A stretch of 64,000 nt of DNA, taken from Protopterus annectens (taxonomy: Eukaryota; Chordata; Ceratodontiformes; Protopteridae). The notes under the pieces were generated by a model. That model had not been told where the DNA came from. It did no database searches and worked only from the letters and a program-made list of their open reading frames with translations. The stretch is taken from NCBI RefSeq assembly GCF_019279795.1, contig NC_056745.1:505595903-505659902 (forward strand), given 5' to 3'. The position numbers and the translations under genes were made by a program. Below are positions 56,787 through 64,000 of the stretch, one piece after another (the first letter of the stretch is position 1; the number at the start of each line of letters is the position of its first letter).

Positions 56787-57616
56787 CTTCCCTACTCCCT
56801 CCCACTCCTTTTACTCTCTTACTCAACTCCCATCTCGCCCCTCCTCCTCTGTGAGTTTACTAATACCCCCTCCTGTACCAGCGTCATTCCTTTTACTTAG
56901 TATAACCTGTCTAGATCCCTGGCTTCTGTAGCTCCTGCCCTGACGAGCTCTCTGGTAGGTTTACCTCAACGGAGTTTAAAGCCTGTAATATTTAACTTGT
57001 TTATCTTTGTTGTATAATAGCCTGGAATTCTTTTGTAGTGTGGATTACCCTCAACTGTATTCTCTAAGCGGTGTTCTACTTCTCGAAAGGCTTTTTATGT
57101 AATGAATAACATGATATTGGTCCTCTGATATTCTGATTTATTCTGTATTTAGCTAAGGATCAAACAAATCTGTATTTTGTTGCTGCTGTAGTCCTCTTTG
57201 CTGAATTAGCAATCTGTTCTATGTGTTTGGAGTTAATTTGCAGCCGATGTAGTGTTAATGGTGTACGTAGCTTAAGCGCATACTACCGAGGTAAAACACG
57301 CTATTTTCCCTCTATGTCTCAGCGTGTTAAATCTTAACTGTAATGCTGTATGTTTTAAGGCTTACTGGATATTACTGCGCTTCTGATTAGCAATTTAGCT
57401 CTAAGCTACAGGAATTAGCTTTGTCGCTTACAGACATTTTATGCTTTATTTTACTGTTATTTTATTACCTATCAGCTTCTACACTGTCTAAACTGTGCCA
57501 TCCATGTGGATATTATCCACGTGCTTAGCTGGCGTTCCCCGCTGTGCCCAACCTCTATACTCCCCTTATAGCAGTTCGCTTATGTGATCCTACTGCTGCA
57601 CTTTTCCTTATTAGTG

Positions 57617-58345
57617 ATTTTTTCAGTTGTTGCTGCCCATTTTCATCGGAAAGCAGTTCACAACTCAAACGGCACTCTAAACGCCTGCTCCAGTACATGC
57701 GCTTTTAGCGCCTGGTAGTTACTTGGCGCCTGCTTCCCTCTCTCCCTCCCATAGTCTCGCTTTTTTATTTCTGGGGTATTGAATGTTTTTTTTTTTACTC
57801 TTGTTTCTGCTCTCTTTTTTTTTATTGAAAAGTAGATTACTACCCAAACTGCACTCAGCACGCCTGCTACTCCACATGCGCGTTCAGCGCTTAACAGTTA
57901 TTTGGTGTTTGCTTCTCTTTCTCCCTCCCCTAATTCAAATTAGGTTATTGCTGGGGTATTGAGGGATTTTAATATATTCAGCTCTCGATGTACTGCTCTT
58001 TATAGTGATTTTTTTTCAGTTGTTGCTGCCCATTTTTGTCGGAAAGCAGTTCATAACCCAAACTGCAATCTCAAACGCCTGCTTCTGTATATGCGCTTTT
58101 AGCGCTTCAGTAGTTACTTGGCGTTTGCACCCCTCTCTCCCTCCCCTAGTCACAATTTATTTATTTCAGGGTTTTGAGGGATTTTCATTCTTGTTTCTGC
58201 CCTTTTATGTTGGAAAGTAGTTTATTACCCAAACTGCATCCAAAACGCCTGCTACTCTACATGCGCTTTCAGCGCTTAACAGTTAATTGGCATTTGCTTC
58301 TCTCTCTCCTCCCCCAATCACAACTAGTTTATTGCTAAGGTATTG
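57617..58345 (+). repeat. Tandem array of four 170-215 bp units in the LINE-6 5' UTR
   Basis: Each unit contains, in order, TGTTGCTGCCCATTTT or a variant, GGAAAGCAGTTCA or a variant, CCCAAACTGCA, ACGCCTGCT, the GC-rich ATGCGCTTTTAGCGC (at about 57697, 57876, 58091 and 58261), AACAGTTA-TTGG and CTCCCTCCCC. Divergence among units is moderate. The organisation resembles 5' UTR promoter monomers of some LINEs; promoter function is inference. Confidence 0.88.
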
Positions 58346-59092
58346 AGGGTTAATATAGTATTGCTCTCTACTCACCACTGGAATATCTGTAATTTTTCTG
58401 GCCATCCCTAGTAACATCTAGGATGCCTTACCAGTCTACTTTCTATATAATACAGTTAATAGTCTTGATTTATGCTTTTACTGTCTCTTGGTTATAATTC
58501 TAGTACACTGTTGATTCCCAGTATTAATATATTTTATCTTGCAGGAGGGCTAATACGTTACCTAGATTTAAAATGTGTAAATTTATGTGCTAGCTGGTTG
58601 ACTCCACTGTATTATGCTTCTGTTGGTTTATGCTGATTATTTTATCCTCCAATTTGAAAGTATGTGCTAACTGTGCTCTCATTTCTTTTTCTCCTCTTGC
58701 TTACCTTCTCCCCTAAAGATACTAGAGCCTCAGACTCCTGTCCGAACTTCCTCTCAACTGGTGACTATTTGAACCTGGTCTTCCTTCAGTGACTGTAATC
58801 TGGGTTGCCTCAAACCTCTTAAAGCATCACCTTGCTCTAGGAACAGAAAGTAGGTTTGAGCACTGCAATGTCGTTATACTTGTGCTCTTACCAGGTCTTC
58901 CTATAGAGTTTTAGCTTGCCTGTGCATTAGTCTCCAGCAGCCAGTATCACCCCTTTCTTAGCACCCCCCCCGTGTAAACAGTTCTCTTCCAGCCCTCTAT
59001 TTGCACTTTTCTTTTTCCTCTACCTCTCTTCTGTCTTATTTGCAGTTGTACCCCCTCTCCCTCCTACTTACTTACACTACATGGTAGGTGCC

Positions 59093-59454
59093 CCCATCCC
59101 AGCTTTCTCCGTCCTATTTTTTTCTGGCCCTAACTTGCCCTTTTCCGGCTACTTGCTGGTATTTGGTCTTTTCATTTCCCCTGTAACCTCTACTCTACCT
59201 TACTGTCCATCTATCTCCCTTATAACTATACTAGTTTTTCACCTGTAACCTACCTTTCTCTTTCACACTTTACCCTTTCTTTCTCTGTACCTTCTGTATG
59301 CCTTTTTCTGACTAAATCTTACCCTCACTTCTCCTCTCACTGGTGTACTCTGGTCTCTATCATATCCCTTCTATTTACCTTCATACCTATCTCAACCCAC
59401 TTACCTGGTGTTTCTGATTGTCTCCTTTCTCATCTTCCTTTCGTGGTTCTACCC
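59093..59454 (+). repeat. LINE-6 5' UTR direct repeat, copy 2
   Basis: Second copy, 362 bases, ending just before CGCTCCGTTCGCCGTCCGGG, the only G+C-rich island of the 5' UTR. Confidence 0.92.
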
Positions 59455-59837
59455 GCTCCGTTCGCCGTCCGGGCTCACTCCGCTCCTCTCCCTACCCCCA
59501 ATTCCCACCCACCCCAAGGGTTCCTAACCTTATAGCTCCCTAGACCCTCCCCTTATCCCTACCATCCAATCATTCTCTACCCCACTCAACTGTGAACCCT
59601 CCCTTCCACACACCCCTTTTCTTCTCTCATGTACTCCTAGTCTACTTTCATTCCCACCCTCTTACAGGCATCACTCCACCTCTTCTGGTATTTCTTGTCT
59701 TCTTTCCCTCTACTCATTCTACCTGTCCCTTACCCTCCTTCTACATTTCTATATCCTTGTTCCACTCTGACTATTTCCTACCTATTTATTGTAACTTTCC
59801 TCTTCAATCCACTTCTACTCTTACTCACTTTTAAAAA

Positions 59838-60860
59838 ATGCCTCCCCACCTACCTACCCTGCTTATACTCTTAGTCTTAATCCCCTTCTTACTATTCTCT
59901 GCTCACCTTCTTACCTTCTTTGAAAACCCACTTAATACCCAGTTTAACTATAAACTGAAACACACTTCTACTACCTACACTTCTCTCACCTCTTTCTTAA
60001 ATGTTAATTCCACCCCTAACTACCTTCTTCCAAAGTTCCATAGACTCTCCCATCTTAACTACACTTCACCCCTAGATAAAAAAATGAAACTTCTAACCCT
60101 TGTTAAGAGCAACTACTTAACCAAACCAGATAATCCTACCTTACAAGATGGTGACATCCACCCTAACCCTGGCCCAGTATCTCCTTCCCCTCAAGTAGCT
60201 GGACCTAACCCTAATAATACCTTACTGATTGGACATCTTAACATTCGTAGTGTAAACAACAAAGTTCCTTACCTTCATGCCATCCTTGATACACACTCTT
60301 TTGACATTCTCTGCCTCTCAGAAACCTGGCTAAAACCAGTAACAAAAGATACAGAGATCACACCCCAAGGCTATAATATAGTAAGACTTGACCGTTCTAA
60401 ACGGAAAGGTGGTGGAGTAGCAATCCTGTTTAAAAATCAACTCAATATCTCTACACTCCCTGCCTGTCCAACCCTGGATAGCAAAGTAGAAGCCATTATT
60501 ACTAAAGTCCAATTAAATGCCCAAAAATCTCTTTATATCATCTATGATACATACCTCCGGTAACAATATACCTATCATAGAAGACTTTCTCAGTTGGGTT
60601 TCTAACACTTACCCCAAGAAACTATAATATTAGGTGACCTTAACATAGACTGGAATTCTATTAATACTGATAATCCCTCCTCTCACATTAACCTAAATGG
60701 TTTTACACAATCCATTAGCTCTACTACAAGATTTAATAAGTCCAGCAAAAAAGAGAGTATCTTAGACTGGATACTCATAAACAAACTCAACATTACATAT
60801 AATGTAGGAACTTTGCCTGATGATATCAGTGACCATTGTTTAACATATATTACAAGAGAA
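59838..60860 (+). pseudogene. LINE-6 leader, 2A-like motif and APE-type endonuclease, one lesion
   Basis: The ATG at 59838 starts a hydrophobic segment (residues 4-28, mostly Leu/Ile/Phe), signal-peptide-like in composition. Residues 106-113 read DIHPNPGP (60153-60176), matching the 2A ribosome-skipping core D-x-E-x-NPGP except His for Glu. The endonuclease follows: LIGHLNIRS, DILCLSETWLK with the metal-binding Glu, KGGGVAILF, then after a frame break between about 60545 and 60620 GDLNIDWNS and ISDHCLTY with the catalytic Asp-His pair near 60825-60840. The stop at 60561-60563 and the shift beside it are the only clear lesions. Confidence 0.85.
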
Positions 60861-61736
60861 AAGACTGATTGTTTAAACCTCCCTAACTTAAGAAAAATAC
60901 CGACTAAACACTTTAATATAGAATCATTTCAAGCTGAACTGAATGCATGTAACTGGAACACCTTGAAATCTCTTCCTCTTGAAGATGCAGTGATATTCTT
61001 TAATTCTACCTTCTTATCCATTCTTGACAAACATGCTCCAGAGCGTACCATCAGAATGAAATCTAAGACAGCCCCATGGCTCTCTAGCGAAACTAAAAAA
61101 CTAATCCTCTCTAGAAATAAAATCTGGGCCAAATGGAGATGCCATAGAAACAGCCCTGATTTACTTCACTTCCGCCAGCTCAGAAATTTGACCAAAAAAG
61201 CAATCATCACAGATAAGAGAAAATTCTACTATGAACTTCAAGATACTCATTTTAATAATTCAAAACAATTCTGGTCATCTGTAAATAGACTCCTTTCCCC
61301 AGGAACAACCAAAACCCCTTCCCCACTTAATGCTGACCCAGATACCCCTTACCTAACTGCTAATGCTTTTAACTCTTTCTTTTCCGAAACTATACTATCT
61401 CTTGCTAGACAACTGAACACCAACAACTTCTATCCTCCAACTAACCTAGTAGACTCTACTTTTAACTTCTCTCTTCAACCTGTCTCCACCTCTTTTATCT
61501 ACAGACTAATTCACAAACTGAAACCATGTACCCCCTCTGCTGACAAAATCCCTTCTCTTTATCTCCAAAAGGCAGCTAAAGTAATTGCTTACCCTATATC
61601 CATTCTAATAAACAGGACAATCCAAGAGGGAATCATTCCTGATATTTGGAAAATCTCTCATATTATCCCTCTACACAAAGGTGGTAACTCTTTTGACTTC
61701 TCTAACTTTAGACCTATTGCTCTCCTCTCCCCTTAG
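60813..61736 (+). pseudogene. LINE-6 linker and N-terminal part of the RT
   Basis: Same frame as the leader. It carries TAPWLSSETKKLILSRNKIW, ALNAFNSFFSETIL-type sequence near 61360, a KLKPCTPSADKIPSLYLQKA block near 61520-61575, and IIPDIWKISHIIPLHKGGNS and FSNFRPIALLSP near 61635-61733, which is the start of the RT fingers. It ends at a TAG produced by a frameshift in CTCCCCTTAGC, where other LINEs have SPLSKI. The next frame takes over within 10 bases. Confidence 0.85.
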
Positions 61737-61744
61737 CAAAAATT

Positions 61745-63016
61745 ATGGAGAAATGCATTCACCAGCAACTTGTACAATATCTCTCTTTACATAACATAAT
61801 AGCAAATTGCCAGCATGGCTTTAGACCTCATCATAGCACCACCACTGCCCTCCTCTCCTTTGTGGATACTATCAACTGGAACCGCAACAATAACCTTCTC
61901 TCTTCGGCTCTATTTATTGATCTCTCTAAAGCTTTCGACATGGTCAACCATTCTTCTCTAATTAATATCCTTGAATCCCTCTCATTTGATAACTTAGCTA
62001 TCAAATGGTTCAGCTCGTATCGGAGCAACAGACAACAAGCTGTTCTTTGGGATAACCACATCTCTTCATTATTGCCAATTTCCATTGGTGCCCCTCAGGG
62101 CTCTATTCTTGGTCCACTACTCTTCTCCCTCTTCATAAATGATCTGCACTCAGCAATCCCTCAAGCAACTTGCATTCAATACGCTGATGACTCTACCATT
62201 ATTTGCTCAGCATCTTCTTCCATAGAACTAATCTCACTAACTCAAAATATCTTTAACACTGTAGAAACATGGTTTACTAGACGGTACCTCCTTCTTAATG
62301 CAAAGAAAACTAAACTTCTTCTCTTCTCCCCTTTACACTTCACTATCTCTTCAAACAACGCCACTGTCATCTCTCCTGACACTACTACTAAACTGTTAGG
62401 AGTAACCATTGATAATAATCTCACTTTTGATCAACATATCAACACCATCAAATCTGTGAACAAAAAAATAGGATCCTTATACCGTATCAAACAGTTTCTA
62501 ACCCCACCTACTAGAGCTAAAATTGCCCTCTCCCATCTTATATCTACTCTCTTTTATGCCTCTCCAATTTACACAAACCTCAAGAAAGCTAACCTAAACA
62601 AACTAGCTGCTTGTTATAATAACATTGCCCGCTTTGCCACTGGTAACCCTTACAGAACCCATCACTGTTTAAACTTGAAACTCCTAGGCTGGCTCGAATT
62701 TCAATACCATCTTCTCATCTCACAACTTACCATTGCTCACAAAATTCTGTACCAACCTGACAACACCCCTATACTCTCTCAACTTTTAATCCCTTACAAT
62801 AATCTTAACTCCCTCCGTTCTTCTTGTAGACTCCTGACCAGATCAATAAAGTCTAACAACTATGCCGGCAACTCTTTATTCACTAATACGGTTGGTAGAA
62901 GATGGAATTGGTTACCTAGTGATATAACACTGATTTCATCATTTCCTCTCTTCAAAGAAAAACTCAAGCTTTACTTCCAAAATCACTGGCTCTGTTCTTG
63001 TAGTACTCCTGACTGA
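61745..63016 (+). CDS. LINE-6 reverse transcriptase, open 423-codon frame
   Basis: This is the target-primed reverse transcriptase of the LINE. Motifs in order: HGFRPHHSTTTALLSF (residues about 25-40), ALFIDLSKAFDMVNH with the first catalytic Asp, GAPQGSILGPLLFSLFINDL, IQYADDSTII with the catalytic YADD (near 62178-62190), LLLNAKKTKLLLFSP and TKLLGVTIDNNLTFDQHI. The thumb and C-terminus have NPYRTHHCLNLKLLGWLEFQYH and RRWNWLPSDITLIS, and a CSC pair near the end. The ATG is simply the first in the frame; the natural protein continues from the upstream endonuclease frame, from which it is separated by one frameshift. L2-like by its IQYADDST and FIDLSKAFD motifs. Confidence 0.9.
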   Translation: MEKCIHQQLVQYLSLHNIIANCQHGFRPHHSTTTALLSFVDTINWNRNNNLLSSALFIDLSKAFDMVNHSSLINILESLSFDNLAIKWFSSYRSNRQQAVLWDNHISSLLPISIGAPQGSILGPLLFSLFINDLHSAIPQATCIQYADDSTIICSASSSIELISLTQNIFNTVETWFTRRYLLLNAKKTKLLLFSPLHFTISSNNATVISPDTTTKLLGVTIDNNLTFDQHINTIKSVNKKIGSLYRIKQFLTPPTRAKIALSHLISTLFYASPIYTNLKKANLNKLAACYNNIARFATGNPYRTHHCLNLKLLGWLEFQYHLLISQLTIAHKILYQPDNTPILSQLLIPYNNLNSLRSSCRLLTRSIKSNNYAGNSLFTNTVGRRWNWLPSDITLISSFPLFKEKLKLYFQNHWLCSCSTPD

Positions 63017-63570
63017 CTTTCTTCTCCTTCTCTTTTTTAGCTCACCTCTTCTTTTTCCACTCCGCCTATTTTTGGCTTGCTTTTTAAGCTTTTTCCTAGT
63101 CTATCTCTTGCCCATGTTTGGCCTTTATGCTTTACCCCCTTCTCCTTGCTCTTCTCTCTCTCATCACCTTTGCCACTTCTATTTCTCCTTACTCTCTTTT
63201 CTCTCTACTGCTTCTTCTCTTCTTCTGTTTCTCCTAGATTTCTTTATAACTACCTTAACTTCCTGTCATTCTTTCTGATAATTTGTTTCTTTAGCCTTAG
63301 CTAAAGTTTAATGCTCTATAACTGGCTATGTATTTCTCTTTGCCAACTGTAGTTTCTTTTAGCCTGTCCTTTTTTTGGGGTCTGATTGTATTTTAATTAT
63401 TATTCACAAATATATATATATATATATATATTTACCATAATGTGTTGTTGTTATATGTTTTTTTTTGTGGAGCTTTTCTCCCCGGGCCTCTACTGAAAAT
63501 GGATATGTATCCAGCTAGACTAGCCCGGTCAACAAATGTAAAATAAAAATGTAAAATAAAATTAAAAATA
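63017..63570 (+). other. LINE-6 3' UTR with conserved tail
   Basis: Pyrimidine-rich to about 63250. Contains an AT microsatellite (63411-63431) and the tail shared with LINE-4, LINE-5's insertion and more weakly LINE-3: GAGCTTTTCTCCCCGGGCCT, then AGCCCGGTCAACAAATGTAA and AAATAAAAATG repeats. CCGGGC and GCCCGG can pair to form a hairpin, which may be the RT recognition site. Confidence 0.8.
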
Positions 63571-64000
63571 AAAGACAGATTCCACCTGCAACCCCTTCCC
63601 CCTATGTAGGAGGCTTCATTCCCCCCTTTACCATCCTGACTGAAATGTACAACTCTGTATTTGGACAATCACAGAAAAAGAGAAATGCCCTTCAAAAGTT
63701 AAAACAGTGGTTACAAGAACTGGAATCTTGCTATTTTAGGAACAAAAAACATGACCGGGGGGGGGGGCTTAATGTTGACTAGATGGGAATGTGAACTTAT
63801 TTGTGAAAATGGACGTGAACCATTTGTAGGGAAATGGTTGCCAAGTTTACTTTTTTGCACTGCACTTCATACATTTTATTTGGTACAAAGAGAGTGTTTT
63901 GCAGTATTCCTGATGGTTTTCTCAGTCTTATGTTTTTAAAATAGTCAGGTGGAAAGCTGCTCAAGAGCTGTACAGCAAAGATAGGAAGGACTGGTGTGCC
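63571..64000. other. Unassigned sequence to window end
   Basis: No recognised domain. A G run occurs near 63757-63766. Confidence 0.35.

Larger units (their letters stand above)
56366..63570 (+). mobile_element. LINE-6: near full-length L2-like LINE
   Basis: The pyrimidine-rich sequence from about 56366 to 59837 has no long frame and contains direct repeats (56374-56786 and 59093-59454) and a tandem array (57617-58345). It leads without a visible break into the coding region, so I read it as a 5' UTR or promoter region. Coding: leader plus endonuclease (59838 to about 60860), linker and start of RT (60813-61736), RT (61745-63016). The 3' UTR holds an AT repeat (63411-63431) and the conserved GTGGAGCTTTTCTCCCCGGG block at 63469-63488, ending in an AAAT-rich tail. 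The 5' boundary is an estimate from the first direct repeat. Confidence 0.8.

Noticed and set aside
59592..59834. Open frame just before the LINE-6 leader as a separate ORF1
   Set aside because: Low-complexity pyrimidine-derived residues (His, Pro, Ser, Phe), in the same frame as the leader and separated only by one stop. No nucleic-acid-binding motif is visible, so it is probably UTR.

Overview
The window is a gene-poor stretch of a large, transposon-packed vertebrate nuclear genome. No host gene was found, and almost every long open frame belongs to a retroelement. The mixture is DIRS-type tyrosine-recombinase retrotransposons, CR1-like and L2-like LINEs, an RTE-like LINE, Penelope-like elements (PLEs) with a GIY-YIG domain, a Ty3/gypsy LTR element and a tRNA-derived SINE. 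That mixture is what I would expect of a giant amphibian genome (salamander or caecilian) or a lungfish. The assignment is inference; no single-copy gene is present to fix the species.

Layout. 1-5198: DIRS-A (minus strand, left tip outside the window), inserted in an L2-like LINE (5199-6020). 6040-7715: a second L2-like LINE, plus strand. 7930-10782: DIRS-B, a short DIRS with both ends, gag and recombinase but no reverse transcriptase. 10790-13420: CR1-like LINE. 13637-13972: MITE-like inverted-repeat element. 15040-19760: three CR1 pieces in otherwise unrecognised sequence. 21600-23650: a degenerate PLE. 23915-30040: a minus-strand L2-like LINE split by a 4.4 kb block made of two PLE copies in inverted orientation around a CR1 copy, and also hit by a SINE. 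31439-31720: six copies of a 47-bp satellite unit. 32155-33120: truncated L2-like LINE. 33530-35520: degenerate DIRS-D. 35560-43620: L2-like LINE split by DIRS-C (36738-42209) and by a LINE-tail insertion. 43931-53960: RTE-like LINE split first by a CR1 (45193-46850) and then by a gypsy element (47349-53707), one LTR of which carries a SINE. 56366-63570: the most complete L2-like LINE, with a long 5' UTR holding an internal tandem array, a leader with a 2A-like motif, and endonuclease and reverse transcriptase frames.

The most informative points are: (1) three DIRS copies with a readable inverted-terminal-repeat plus internal-complementary-region design, including one RT-less derivative; (2) the LINE 5' UTR array and the hydrophobic leader followed by a 2A-like DIHPNPGP motif; (3) the inverted PLE pair bounded by near-identical short direct repeats; (4) nested insertions whose target-site duplications can be read to the base and give an order of events. 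All coding regions except the DIRS-C gag and the LINE-6 RT frame carry frameshifts, stops or missing catalytic residues.
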